In this document: in pieces, positions 36,805-49,829 of the stretch
How the letters are laid out: each line of letters begins with the position of its first letter
Position numbering within the stretch: position 1 is the stretch's first letter
DNA from: Taeniopygia guttata
Lineage: Eukaryota > Chordata > Aves > Passeriformes > Estrildidae
Length of the DNA stretch: 64,000 bases
Direction: 5' to 3'
NCBI RefSeq assembly: GCF_048771995.1
Contig: NC_133025.1
Location: forward strand, 7,316,001-7,380,000
The notes under the pieces: generated by a model
What the model was told of the DNA's origin: nothing
Seen by the model: the letters and a program-made list of their open reading frames with translations, nothing else
The model's database searches: none
Made by a program: the position numbers and the translations under genes

Positions 36805-39800
36805 ATGGAGGGCTGGCGAGGAGGTGAGGGGGGAGCGCGCTGGGGACGGGGCTCCGCTGCCTGCCGGGCGCTGGGGGGCCGGGACGGACGCGGGGAGGAC
36901 GGGTGGGGAAGCTCCCGCTCACTTTCGGCAATGGGAGCCGCTACCGCTCCCGGTCACCCGGCTCTGTCAGGACTGTTCCCACCGCCCCTGCCCGCAGACC
37001 CCCGGCGGGCGGGAAGGGAAGGGCTGGGGGGTCCTGTCCGCTTCCCTGAGAATCCTGCCCGCTGGCCCAGGGGAGCTGTGGGAGGAGGGCGGGAGGTGCC
37101 TGGGGTAAGGCTGGAAGCGAGGGTGGGACGCAGGGAGAGGCGCTGGATCCCGGCGCGGCCGCCCCCTCCCGAGCCCGGGAGCTGCGGCGCGGCCGGGCGG
37201 GAGCGCCCCGCGGGGAGCGAGCACGGCCCCGCGGGGAGGAGAACACGGCCCCGCGGGGAGGAGAACACGGCCCCGCGGGGAGCGAGCACGGCCCCGCGGG
37301 GAGCGAGCACGGCCCCGCGGCCGGCGGCTCCTCTCGGCCCCTTCCTTCATCCCGGTGATTCCCGGGCGCTGGAGCCCTGCGCAGCCTCTCGTCTCTCTAA
37401 ATCCGCCTGGCTGGCCGGGCACTCGCGATCCTTCCGGATGAGGGCTGTGGGTCTCTATCTCTTCGCCCAGTCACCATGGTTGCATCGCAAGTACTCAGCT
37501 GCGCTTGACTACAGAAATTTGGCGGTCTTGTTAAAGAATGGAGGTTTACTGCTTGCCGGAATTCGGTTGTGCGATGTAGAAAAATTGTAGAAAAATTGCT
37601 GGTGCTTTTAGTGTATCTTTCACCTGTGGAAGTCTCTGCCCTCCGAAATATTTGTTGTTCTTTAGACGCGTACGTACTGTACAGAATAAAGGTGCAGGGA
37701 GGGTATCGTTAACGTGTTTAACTTGGCCCGTTAGAGAAGGGTTGAGTTGGAGACGCTGCAGTTGTACAAGAGACTCATGGACTGCTGTCACGATGGTAAT
37801 GTGGGGACTCTGGGATGAGGCATGATGAGTTCAATTTAGCTGAGACATTAAATAGGATTCTTTACCAATTTTCTTATTGTAGCCTGGTATGTGCCATGTC
37901 TAGCTTCACTTGAGACCCTCCAAGAATTATGTAGGAAGGAAAATCTCACATGTAAATCCATTGGAATCACCAACAGGAATCTAAAGAGTTATGAGGTGGA
38001 ATATTTGTGTGACTACAAGGTAGAAGAGGTAAGAGAAACACAGACCACTTTGATCACTCTTTCAGTTGAAATTTGGAAGCAAGCCAAAGATAATTTTGCT
38101 CATAATATAAAGCAGCAGACAGTGAGGACAAAGCTTTTGCTGGCATCAGATTAAGTATACTTTAAACTTTAAACTGTAAACAGAAAGTGGCGTAAGCTGC
38201 TACTTTTAGTAAGTGGAAGGAAGATCTTTTCCTGAAATTACAAACTTTTAGAATATTAAATGTTTCACCTTTGTGTATCTGGTGCTGATGCTTTAGGTTG
38301 GTAGCTCAGTATGAATTATGATGCCTCTCCTTTATTTGCAGACAGCTATGTGTATTTCTCTCTTGATTCTTTTCGTCTGTTTGATGGAGGATTAGGGCCA
38401 TGTGCTGCAAATGGACTCCTGTGAAATTCAGTCTCAGGATTTGTTCTTGTTACAGTTATTTGTCCTTTTTAAATAAGTGCAAAATGTATGCTGCTTCATC
38501 ATAAATACAGTATTACACTTGTCAAATTAATTAGTGTTCTGGGAGGATGGTTGATATGACCAATAGTGGGTTTTATACTTTTTTTTTTTGCTACATTTTA
38601 CATTTTTTTTGTTCTTTATGTGATATGACTGCATTCTTCTTGTGCATACGAGTCATACAGCGAGTTAGTGTAGCTTACCACTTGCCATGACAAATTAGCC
38701 TCCTCCTCTTCCTCCAGGTATGCTGTTAGCAGAGTTCTTCCCAACTTTTGATTTCTTTGCCCTTAAACCTTAGAGACAATTTGTAAAGTATGCAAAGTTG
38801 TGATACAAGTTAATTTGCCCACAACCTGACTTTTCTCTTTCTCCCCAGTTGTAATTTTTATGGGGACATCAAGGCCTTCTGCCCTGTGTGCTGATCCTTA
38901 AGTCCAGAGCTCTTGTGTTTGTCTCTGTTGTTCTGTGATGCTGAATTTCAGCTGCATGAACTCTGGCTAAATCTGTATCTGTTTCTGTATTTCAAGGGCA
39001 AAGCATTCTATCTTGTGAAATGGAAAGGATGGCCAGAATCTTCAAATACTTGGGAACCTCGGAAACATCTGAACTGTCCTCTGCTTATTCAGAACTTTCT
39101 TAGAGACAGAAATGAATACTTGTCTCGGGGGAGGGGAGGCAAAGCAATGAAACTGAGAAAGCATGTTAAAACTTTGAAACCTGCAATTGCAGATTATATT
39201 GTAAAGAAGGCCAAACAAAGAATAGCTCTGCAGAGGTGGAAAGAAGAACTCAACAGGAAAAAGAATCACAAAGCAATGATTCTGGTAGAAAACACTGTAG
39301 ATCTTGAAGGCCCTCCTTTAGACTTCTACTACATCAATGAGTATAAACCTGCTCCAGGAATAAATGTGCTCAATGGAATAACAACTGGCTGCGAGTGTGA
39401 TGACTGCCCTGCTGAGAAGTGCTGTCCAAAGGAGGCTGGGTTTATTTTGGCTTACAATAAACGTAAGAAATTGAAAATCCAGCCTGGCTTGCCCATCTAT
39501 GAGTGCAATTCGTATTGTAGGTGTGGGCCTGACTGCCTGAATAGGATTGTGCAGAAAGGGACCCCATATTCACTCTGCATCTTCAGAACCAACAATGGCC
39601 GTGGCTGGGGAGTAAAAACCCTCCAGAAAATTAAAACCAACAGTTTTGTGATGGAGTATGTTGGAGAGGTAGGTATGTATTTATCTTGTAGAGGTGAATT
39701 ACATACAGTCAAGGAAATGTTAGATAAAAATTTAATGAGCTTTCTCTCAGTTTTCACACTTCATGGCTTCTTCACCCAGAGGGTGGTCAGACACTGGAAC

Positions 39801-42800
39801 AGGCTGGCCAGGGAGGTGATCATGGCAGGAAGCCTGACAGAGTTCATGGTGTGTTTGGACAATACTCTAAGGCACATGGTGTGGTTCCTGGGGATGTCCT
39901 GGGCAGGACTTGGTGATCCTTGTGGGACTTTTCCAATTCAGGATACTCTGCAATTCTACTATATAATAGATCAGTCTGCTTTTGAGTGGAGAGATAAAGG
40001 GACATTCAAGTTGACAGCAAAAATCTGTTGTCTAGAACATTCTTTCATTCCAGAGCAGTTGTCAAAGATCAGAAGAGAATATTTATCTCATATGGTACTA
40101 AAGAATTATTTTAGATGCATGCCCTAATAATATTTCTAAAGGCAAGCCCTTAATTTCTTTCATGGCAATCATACTCTTCATTCTTCCCTGATCATATTTT
40201 TTGTAGTTTTTTGCCATTCCCAAAGCATAGTTTTTTTGAAACTCCCTGCACAGACTTTCCGTCCCTTTTCTGTTTTATCTGCACTTCTAAGGTAGTATTT
40301 CCAAGCATATTTATTGCTTTTGATTAACAGCAAGAGTAGCACTCATAGTATGGACATTATCTGCTTATTCGATCTCATGCTATTTCAAAGAGAACTTTTA
40401 TGTTCTAAAATACAGATCTTGAGTTACTCCTGATATTTTGTATTGCCCTTGTTTATGTGTTTCAGCCTCTACTTTGTTCTAGGTCTCTTCACACCAGCAG
40501 CCTCTCTGTTACAATGTGTTTCTACCACAAATCTGCCTTGCTACTATGTTGACTCAAAGTATTTCCTTCTGTCCCTTTGTACAATGTTTATGATCTTAAG
40601 TAGATTTCCTCCATGCTTCCTGCCTGAAACCTTCTTCTCATGTTCATCCATTTCCTTTAAATATACAAAAGGTCATGCACTCCATGCACCGAAAGGGGAT
40701 TATGTAATTTTGTTGCTTAAAGGAAAGAGTGTGTATTTACTGTTTCACCTGAATCTACTTAATATCTGCTGCTGAGTTCTTAAATCTCATCTGTCAGATT
40801 TTAGAGGGATTTGTTGTCCAATTCCATTACATTTTGTATCTCTCTTGATGCCAAATTATGATTTCTTTGCTGAATCTGCACAACAGAATGTGTTTCATGT
40901 GACAGGCTGCAGATGAAGTTGTTTAAGCTGTTTTATCTGTCGACAGTGACACACTCACCTAATGGAATAGATTGAGCTTTGTGATGTGTCTGAGCTGCAG
41001 TGAATAGGGTCTTTCATTGCAGTCAAAAATAGAAGGGTTGCTTCTGGGAAGAGAGGAAATGAATATTGGGCTGTAAATGTGGCTGGGTTTTAAAGTCTGA
41101 TACCTGTTGCTCACCTCTGCAAAGGGAAAAGGTTGAATCTTGGTTTTATGTGAAGTAAACGAGGCTTTCTGGATCTAATGGGAAAAGTGTGTATAGAGAG
41201 AGACACTTCAGGTAAAAACAGTTTATTGGATTGTCATCATCAAAATTATTAGTAGAGGGTGCTGATATGTTTGGTTTTTTTCCAGAGACAAGGTAGTGCT
41301 GTGCATCAGCTGTAGACAAATTGCATTCAGAGAAGCCTCAACCAAAAAAATTAGTTCAGCTGTATGTACTCTTATGTATTCTTCATTCATTAGATAGAAT
41401 GCTATTCCAACATTGAAAACTTATTATGTTACTGTTTTTTGCTGAGTATTTTTCTAACTTTTTTTTCTAACTTGATTGTGATGTTTGTTTTGATTTAGTA
41501 ATAATTAATAGTATGATGCAGGTCTCTTTTTTGTTTTTTTAGGTGATTACAAGTGAGGAAGCAGAAAGGCGAGGCCAGTTCTATGACAACCAGGGAAATA
41601 CATACCTGTTTGATTTGGACTATGACTCAGATGAATTTACAGTAGATGCAGCTCGATATGGAAATGTGTCCCACTTTGTGAACCACAGTGTAAGACTTTG
41701 TTTTGAATACTAATAATTTGGAGAATTATCCTAATTGTGCTAGAAATGTCTTCTCCTGTAAACATTTCCTTACTGTATTCACAGTTTTTCTGGAGTAGTT
41801 TGCTTTGACTGGAGTTTTCACTGCATCAGCTAGTTCTAGACAAGCACAATAGGGCTCGTTTGGGTGTGTTTTTTCTGAGTACCTGAAGTACTTAACATGT
41901 GACAGGTCCTTAACGAAATTAGCCCGGAGTCAGAGATGACAGGAATTGATGTGTTATTTTGTAGCTGGGCAGGATGGAATGTTACTCTGAATTTCATCCT
42001 GCAAACTTGGTAGAGGAAAAAGAGAAATTTCCTATGCTTTCTTAGGTATCTGCAGCAGAGAAATATAATTTTTCCTCCTAATCTAAGCTTGTAAGAGAAC
42101 TCAAAAGTAAATTTTAACAAGCAGTTTTTGTAGTGTTTTGTTGAAGTTCAACTGAAGTACCTAAAGAAAGAAGGCTGAGCTGCATTTGTAAGGATTCATG
42201 AACTAAAAGTTATTATTTCTTACTAATTCAGTGTTTGTGAGGTATGCAGTCAGTGTTCTACAAATACAGAAAATTCATCTCTTCAGGTTTTTGAGATGGT
42301 GATACTTGTATATCATGCAGGCTTGCCAGGGAAAAGGATAAAGAAGAATTTTAGATACAGACAGTTGCTCTTCACTTTCGCAAATGGAGTGAAGTATTCT
42401 GTCTTCAGTGTAAATTTAGATGTCTGTAACTTCACTTCTGATTCTTTAATGTGTGATATATTTCACTGTTAAAGAACAAAAAAGCATTCAGAATTTAACA
42501 ATCTCGGGGACTACTGACTTTTGACACTTAATCCAGAGAAAATGAGGAAATGGTTTCTAGTTCCAGCTTAGTGACCTTCACCCTCCTCCTGGCAGCCAGA
42601 CCATGGGAATTCAGAAGCCAAACAGGTTTGCAGTTTGCAGTAGAAATTCATGCATTGTATGAAGATACTATCTCTGGCCTGGAAGAAATGCTTAAACATC
42701 ACTACAGAGTAGTGAGTTTGTGCGGCTTGAAACACTAGGTTGTTTTTAGTTTTCTTTCAACTTTAATTCTTTTTATGGGTTTTATTGGTACATACTAGCC

Positions 42801-44642
42801 TCTGAATACTAGCTGTAATTATTTTTTCAGCATTTTTGCTGTCACCTTTGAAGGTGTCATTTTTTAATAGGCTGTTGTGTATTAGTCTGCACATTGTGCA
42901 AAGGTTGCCTTCCTGGAAGGACTTGAATCTGAGCTACAAATGTTCTCCTGGAACATTATTTCAGTTTGTTGATTTCAGAAGATAACTTAATTGCATACTT
43001 CTGTCACTGAGACAAGAACCCATTCTTTCTTAGCTGTGATCTTGGTTTACTTAAACACCTCAGTGATATTAAATGTTATTTTTTCTAAACAGAAACTGCA
43101 TTAATTTTTGCTTACAGTGTGATCCAAATCTTCAAGTCTTCAATGTGTTTATTGATAACCTCGACTTGCGTCTTCCTCGAATAGCGCTGTTCTCTACCCG
43201 AACCATCAAGGCTGGAGAAGAGCTAACCTTTGACTATCAGATGAAAGGTCTGCACATTTTAACATGGTTCTTGTGGAAGTTTTGGGGTGCTGGTGGGTTT
43301 TATTGCAGCCTAAATGATGGTAGCATTTCAGCTCAGGCACAGCTTTTAATAACATAGCTCTGGCTTTCAGGACAGTCATTGCTCATGACATGTAGTGCAG
43401 AGAGGAGCACACCCAGAAGCTTTTGTCTGCATCTCTAGTGCACTGCCTCCCTCAGTGCTCCTAGCACATCAGGGATTGTGGGTGGATTGTCTGGTGAAGC
43501 AAATGATTTTGAAGCTTTGTCCCAGGAATGCTCAAAGGCTGCCCTTAAATAAAGCTTTTCTTTAGTCAAATCATCAAATCAGCATTTCAGGTAAACTATT
43601 TTCTAGGTAGTCTGTTAGTGATAGTTACTGTGGATGTAGGTCCTATGGAACAGCTGTTTCAACTGGATAGGATTAATTTCTTCTCAGTAGCTGGAACAGT
43701 GCTGTGTTTTAGACTCAGTATGAGAATAGTGTTGATAATTCACTGATGTTTTCTTAGGTCAAGAACTTTTTTGTGTATCATGCTTTACCAGTGAGGAGGT
43801 ACTCAAAAAAATGTAAAAAAAAAAATCTAGTAGGAAGCTTAGACAGATGAACTAGTCAAAGAGATATTCCATGCCAGAGAATGTCATGCCTAACGTCAAA
43901 ACTGGGGAGATATCCAGAAGGGGCTGATCAGAGTTCAGGGATGGCCTCTGGGAATCAGTGAGCCAAAGGTAAGCAATTGTATGTGCATCGCTCATGTTTG
44001 TTTTTTTTCTTTTACTACTACTGATAATAATAATCATCAGCATAATCAGAATATCATAATTATTACAATATTTTACTATTTCAATTATTAAACTGTTTTT
44101 ATCTCAACCTACAAGTTTTACTTTTGGTTTTCCTTCCTGCTCTGCTGGGGTGCAAGGGAGCAAGTGTCTGTGTGATGTTTCATTGCCATAGGGGCTTAAA
44201 TCACCACACTGCCAAATTGATCTTGAACCTTAAAACTCTTCTTTCTCTCTGTTTGTGACACTGGTATTGAAGGTCAGCTGCACTGTCAGCTGATCCCTGT
44301 GGATGCCTGGGGGGGTACAAAGATTGAGGCTGAGTTTTGGATTCTGATGTGTATGCCAGGTGTTGTACAAGTAGCTGTAACAAGGGTGTCAGTAGAATCT
44401 GAGTGATTCTACTGATTCACACACAGCTCTTTGAACAGGGCTGTTAGAAGGCCTTTAGAAGCTGTTTGAATACTGGGCATGATCTTGGTCTGTCTTTTAG
44501 AACTTCCTTACTTGTGTTCTTCTGTGTTGCAGGTTCAATAGATCTGACTTCAGACTCTGCTGAAGGTCTTACCCCATCCAAAAAGAGCATCAGAACTGTC
44601 TGTAAATGTGGAGCCATGTGTTGCAGAGGTTATCTCAACTGA
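36805..44642 (+). CDS. SUV39H2: SUV39H2, histone H3K9 methyltransferase
   Basis: Six coding exons: 36805-36823, 37883-38028, 38997-39668, 41543-41689, 43118-43247, 44533-44642. All are GT-AG, the sum is 1,224 nt, giving 407 aa, the length I recall for chicken. Exon 1 encodes only MEGWRG plus one base; the start has good context (CAACATGG). The chromodomain is at about residues 43-100 ([15 protein letters not shown]). The pre-SET zinc cluster lies in exon 3 ([25 protein letters not shown]). The SET core spans exons 3-5: [31 protein letters not shown] with the intron between S328 and C329, and ELTFDYQ. Post-SET is [13 protein letters not shown]. It makes H3K9me3 at constitutive heterochromatin. 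The linker after EYLS differs from the human and chicken versions I recall. Intron 1 carries a GC-rich tandem array and intron 3 a CR1. Confidence 0.96.
37201..37325 (+). repeat. 21-22 bp GC-rich tandem array, SUV39H2 intron 1
   Basis: Five full units plus a partial one. Each has CACGGCCCCGCGGGG followed by AGCGAG (21 bp) or AGGAGAA (22 bp); successive CACGG starts are at 37222, 37244, 37266, 37287 and 37308. The CCCCGCGGGG core is a perfect 10-bp palindrome. It lies in the CpG island downstream of exon 1. Confidence 0.9.
39765..39965 (+). mobile_element. CR1 LINE 3' fragment, SUV39H2 intron 3
   Basis: Plus-oriented CR1 tail starts about 100 bp after the exon 3 donor: 'cttcacccagagggtggtc', 'actggaacaggctggccag', 'ttggtgatccttgtggg' and 'actctgcaattctacta'. 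The exon 3 frame stays open into this element up to 40127 if the intron is kept. Confidence 0.82.
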
Positions 44643-44935
44643 GTTTGGGTATCCAAAGTCACAAATATTTTGTTCTTTTTTTAATGTGTTTTAAGAAGAC
44701 TCTTCTTTCACACATATATTCAAGTATTCTTACATCTAATGTAAATAAGGATCGTGAAAACAAGGTAATGTGTTTGTAATTGAAATGGCATTGGCCAAAG
44801 AAAGAGATTGTAGTGTTTCACGCCAATACAGAACTGCTAATGGGGATGAAAAATTCATTTTTCTAGAACAGTTGTTTAGGAAGACATAAAATGTATGCAA
44901 AGAAAACTCTAAAATGTACCTTAATTTGAATATTC
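44643..44935. other. SUV39H2: SUV39H2 proximal 3' UTR
   Basis: Sequence directly after the stop codon, T- and A-rich, no AATAAA, so the transcript most likely runs further. No conserved structure recognised. Confidence 0.45.
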
Positions 44936-45186
44936 CTAGAATCATAGAATAAGCTGGATTGGAAGGGACCCTCAGGGGTCATCATGTCCAACTCTTAGTC
45001 CTGCACAGGACATCTCCAAGAGTCACACCCTGTGCCTGAGAGCATTGTCCAAACACTTCTTGAACTCCACCAGGCTCGGTGCTGTGACCACTGCCCTGGG
45101 GAGCCTGGTCCAGTCCCCAAACACCCTCTGGGTGAAAGAACCTTTTTCTAATGTCCAAGCTAAACCTCCCATGACTCAGCTTCAAG
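44936..45186 (-). mobile_element. CR1 LINE 3' fragment, minus orientation
   Basis: It begins with 'agaatcatagaataagctgg', followed by 'ggaagggaccctcagggg', 'cagagtcacaccctgtg'-like sequence and 'gggtgaaagaacctttttc', the reverse complement of the CR1 tail. The small minus-strand frame here (KLSHGRFSLDIRKRFF) is a CR1 3' region shadow. Confidence 0.85.
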
Positions 45187-45399
45187 CTACATGATTTTTA
45201 TACCTTGAGAAGTCAGAAAGCATTTGATTTGAATTCTAAATCTTAGTTGACAGTTCTTTTGCTTTTTTGTTATATAAAGAAAAGCTTGAAGATCTTGGCA
45301 ATAACATTTATGGTACCAGGGTGAGGGATTAAGGAGAACCAGTGTGTAAACAAAGGTTCACAGGAGTGCAAATTGTAAAATGTCCATGGAACTCCATGC

Positions 45400-46172
45400 A
45401 AAGAAAATAATTTCAGAAAGAAAATTAGAGAGGCCAAACTCAATTAAAACTTAATCTGGCCACTTCTTTAAAGGATAGTAAAAAATGTTTTTATAAATAC
45501 ATTAACAGCAAAAGGAGGGGCAAGGAAAAACTCCATTAATTGTTGGACATGGTGAGGGAATATGGTTACCAAAGATGAGGACAAGGCTGAGGTACTTAAC
45601 ACCTTCTTTGCCTCAGTTTTCAACATCAAGACAGTTGTTCTGTCCTCAGGATAATTGGCCTCCTGAGCTGGAGAAGAATAGTCCCCCTGTAATCCAGGAG
45701 GAAGCAGTTGGAGGCTTGCTGAGTCACTTAGATGTTCATAAGTCCATGGGATCAGATGAGATCCATCCTAGGGTGATGAGGGAGCTGGCAGATGAGTTCA
45801 ACAAGACACTCCATCATGTACCTGGAGAAAAGGAGGCTCAGGGCTGACCTTATCTCTCTCTACAACTCCCTGACAGGAGGGTGTAGCCAGGTGAGGGTCA
45901 GTCTCCCAGGGATCCAGCAATAGGACAAGAAGACATAGACTCAAGGTGTGCTGGAGGGGGTGGTTAGGTTGGATATTAGGAAAAATTTCTTCACAGAAGG
46001 GGTGGTTGGACACTGGAATGGACTGCTCAGATAGGAGCATCCTGAAGGTGTTTAAAAAAAGAGTGGATATGGCACTCAGTGCCATGGTCTGGTTGACAAG
46101 ATGGTGTTCGGTCATAGGTTGGACTTGATGATCTCAAAAGCCTTTTTCAGCCTAATTGATTCTGTGACTCTG
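45400..46172 (+). mobile_element. CR1 LINE with internal deletion
   Basis: The first half (45400-45815) holds part of the CR1 endonuclease/reverse-transcriptase frame; its translation includes VIQEEAVGGLLSHLDVHKSM and [15 protein letters not shown], typical of CR1 ORF2. At about 45815 it jumps directly to the 3' part ('ctggagaaaaggaggctcag') and runs to a terminal 'gattctgtgactctgt'. Most of the reverse transcriptase is missing, so it is a dead copy. Confidence 0.85.
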
Positions 46173-49100
46173 TAATTGGTATTAACAGATCCCAAGTGTA
46201 AAATCTGAACTTCTTAGCTGATGTTATGTAGAATGTTTTCAGTTGTTATGCTCTGATTTTGTTAGGATTCTATAGGAGGACTGCAGTTCCACAGATAATT
46301 TATAAATATGGAATTGTCAGAAGTAACATTTGCTGTTTGTTTTCATTGCATAAATTCAGCAGTCGTGGCTGAAACAAGTTGCTGGCTACAGTTTGGAAAT
46401 AGATAGCAAAAGGTTAAAGAGAGGAGCCCATTGTCTAACAAAGTCAGTGCATTGTGGAGATATGCTTTGTTATCTATTAGGTGCAAAAGAGCCCTGGGAT
46501 TGATGTATATTCACAGCTGGTTTTGGTTCAATTTTTACATACTGTGTCTTTTTTACCTAGTGACAGACTTCTAAGATACTAGGCCTGTACTTTCTGGTTG
46601 CAAAAATGTTAACTTCAGTGAAGTTAGACTAGGGGTGAGTATACCCATTTGCTGTAGACATTTGTAAGATGTTCTTGAATGTAAAGGCTGAGAAATGTGC
46701 TGTTCTTCAGCTGCTTCAGTCATCTTTTTTTTTTTTTTCCTGATCATCTTAAAGTTGTCTCAATCTATTCATAACATACGCTAAGTTTTGCTTGGCTTCA
46801 GAACCACTGAAGAGCAGTTGAGGTGGGTGATGAGTGGAGTGACAGCCAAGGTCCATGCTCTAGGAATGATCCACATGCCTTTTTCTCATGGATTCAGAGC
46901 TTGTAAAACTTGCATATTGCTTACCAGTCATGTAAATGTTGACAGGGTCAGGCAGAATAATGTTGCTCCATAAATGGATGCTCCATAGCTGGATGCTGGC
47001 TATGTACTGTAAGTCAGCTAGTTACCTTTATAAGGTGCACAGCTGTTGGCTCAGGTGAATGAAGTCAAGTACCTAGCATGTAACTGTTTACTTAATTTGT
47101 TAGAAAATGCCTTAAATTCCATGTTAATTATTAGCACTTCAAAATTAGCATTTCAAGGTTGTTTCTTAAGAAGCACAGTTGCATTTGTACTGAAGATACA
47201 GCTCTTTGGTAGCAAATGACATTTTATATGCTACTAGCCAAAATCAGTTTTACACTTTTGGTGAAGAGCATGGGCTGCTGGAAATGCTGTGTGAGTTTTG
47301 TAGTCTACAATACAGAGATACACATTGAAATAGAGAATTTATATTGCTTAATTCATAGGAAGAAGTTTGCTTAGATTTAAAAGTATTTGATGTGATCAGG
47401 CTCACCTGTATCCACAGCTGATAAATGCTGAATCTTGTGAGTTTTTATCACGCCATATCTCTAATGTCTGGGTTTTTTTAATTTAAAGTTTTAAGTGGAA
47501 TGTGGAGTTTTAATGTCAGCAAACTCTAAATGATCTTGCATAGTTTGGAGTCATTAGTGCTTTCTCTTGCATGTAGCTCAAATGAGCAGTGCATTCCACG
47601 TGGATGGAATCTGCAGTCTCCAGCTCCTTAATCCGCTGCAGCCTGCGCTGTCCCTGCAGGATGGAGGCAAGAGATGGATTCCTTACTCCAGCCTTGCCTG
47701 TGCCAGAGGCACGGGGCAGGCCCCAGGCTCTGTCTCTCCCCATGCCCACTTTGATTTAACTATTGCAATTAGCTGCATTTTAGAAGGTAACAGTTGGGCA
47801 GTTGTACTGGAGTGCAGTGTCTGCCTTTTCCAGAGGCAGAGAATGTTATCACCAGCACTGGAATAACGCTGCTGTTTGTTAAGGATATGTGTGTTATCTT
47901 CTGCCATAAATAAAGAACCGTTAATTTATGTTCTGGGAGGTAGCAGTATTTTGTATTTATTTGAAGGAAACCCATGAATTCAGTTTCTAACATAAGAGCC
48001 TTGAGCAGTATTTTATATTTACATATTCACAGTGTATTTGGATTGCAGTCAGTGAATTAGCTTAACAGGACACTGTGTCACTTTGACTGTTTTTATGAAT
48101 TTGGCAGAAAATTGCCAAACTGGAAATGGAAAAATAGCTGTTTCAAATTTCTAAGGGAAGCTAAACCAGCCCAGCTTCTGCCTTTGTTTTGCTTTGTGGT
48201 CTGTTGGCACTGTCATGGTCATCAATTCAGTTGTGTGTATGCACTTCTTGGGGGCTGGTAACGTGTGACCTGCCCTCCAGCTGTTCTTTTTCTCTTGGTT
48301 TTATTTTTTTGTAGCAAAACTAAAGCTGCAAGATCACCTGTAGGAAAAGTTATTGTCTATTTATTTAATCTCCAAGATAAGTAAATATTTTGTTTATTTT
48401 TAATGTATGTTTTAGGAACTGTATTAGAATATGCAGTTTGTAAGCTCAGGAACATTTTCTTTTCATACTGTGTCGTCTCTAGTATTGCTGTCTTCCTATA
48501 GTTTTTGATAAAATAAATTAAATTTAATTTTTCTCTCGTTGTTGTCATTTTTTAAAAAAAATTAGCCTGTCAAAGTTGTACTAGAATTTGCTTTAAGACT
48601 GCAACCTCTTAATTCCTGGCTTGTACCCAAATTTTCTAGGACTGTAAGGACTCCAGCAGAGGGACCATGAGGAAGTGATGTGTTTTCAGTTTAGGACTGG
48701 TGAGAACTGATATAAATTTACACTTGCCTGAACAGACTGAATTCCTGTGTATTTGAGAAGCCCTGAACTTACATGCAAAGTTTTCAGATATTAAATGAGC
48801 CAACTGAAGAGGCTCTGTTTTGTCTGAATTTATTCACAGAGGTAGTTCCAACAGCAGTTCCACTCACTCAGGCTTGCTAAAAAACCCCCAAAGTTGGTAG
48901 ATCACATTTGGAAATTAGGTTAACAAATCCCACTAACAGCAGAAAAGGTAACAGTGGGAAAAATACATGGATCTTTAATATCCTTAGACTCATACACAGA
49001 TTATGGCAATGCTTTGTCCCTCCTGCCTCTGTTCCCTGTGGCAGAATGCTGGTTGGTTTAACATTCACGTGTCACTAAACCTGGCACAACAACTGAAGAT

Positions 49101-49823
49101 ACACTCAGAGGGGAAGGATGTTATGCTAAATTATGTTTAATTCTTTGGGAATTAAGACCATGGATGGAAGACCTCATGGATTTTTAGATGACTTCTGTGG
49201 TTTGGATATTTTGTAGGCACTCCGGTTTAGGAAAAACCTGAATAACATTTCTATGTTAGAAGCTAAGAATTTTGGCAGAGAATTATGATGGCACATGTGC
49301 ATGGAGAATATATTGTCTTGATTTAAAACAGTCAAGTCTACAGAGTGTTGCAGAGGAGGTGAAGTTTGGTAGTACAAGAGCCTGTCTGGGATACAAGGTT
49401 ACCTTCTGTGGCTGGTTTACCTGCCAGAGCAGGACAGGGCTGGTAACTTGGGAACCACGGGATTTTAAGTTTTTCTGAAGAACAATTCAGAACCACAACA
49501 CAGAGGAAGTGATGACAAGGTATTTGTAATGAGTTGGAGGTGAAGCATAGACAGCAGTCTGCAGTACCTAACTCAGAAGTTAAAGCTCAGTGTAAAGAGA
49601 GACTTTTAAAAATTAACAATTTGATTTAAAATAAATTAAAAGCCCCTCACAACCTCAGTAATTCTCTAATCTGTTCTGCAGTTATTTTTAAAAATAACTG
49701 CAGTCATACTGATTGTTATAATAATGATAAACAATGGTAATAGGGATTAAAGCCAAATTACAACTGCCTTGTTTGCATGGTTGTTCTTAGGTCTTCCTTC
49801 CCACAGTTAATATTGTGTGCTAT
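46173..49823. other. tail-to-tail gap between SUV39H2 and DCLRE1C
   Basis: No exon recognised. The stretch may include the distal SUV39H2 3' UTR. A T-run is at about 46726-46738. A GC-richer block at 47580-47750 has no recognised function. Confidence 0.45.
47909..48517 (+). terminator. SUV39H2: candidate distal SUV39H2 polyadenylation signals
   Basis: AATAAA is at 47909-47914 and 48512-48517; the second is followed by a T/G-rich run (ttctctcgttgttgtc). These would give 3' UTRs of about 3.3 and 3.9 kb. Which, if any, is used cannot be told from sequence. Confidence 0.3.
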
Positions 49824-49829
49824 TTTATT
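49824..49829 (-). terminator. DCLRE1C: candidate DCLRE1C polyadenylation signal
   Basis: TTTATT on the plus strand reads AATAAA on the minus strand, about 330 bp after the DCLRE1C stop codon. Confidence 0.45.

Noticed and set aside
36572-37422. Arg/Pro-rich minus-strand frames opposite SUV39H2 exon 1
   Set aside because: Low stop density in the CpG island and the GC-rich array explain them; no known protein.
45575-45847. 90-codon frame with LLSHLDVHKSM
   Set aside because: This is a remnant of CR1 ORF2, not a host gene.
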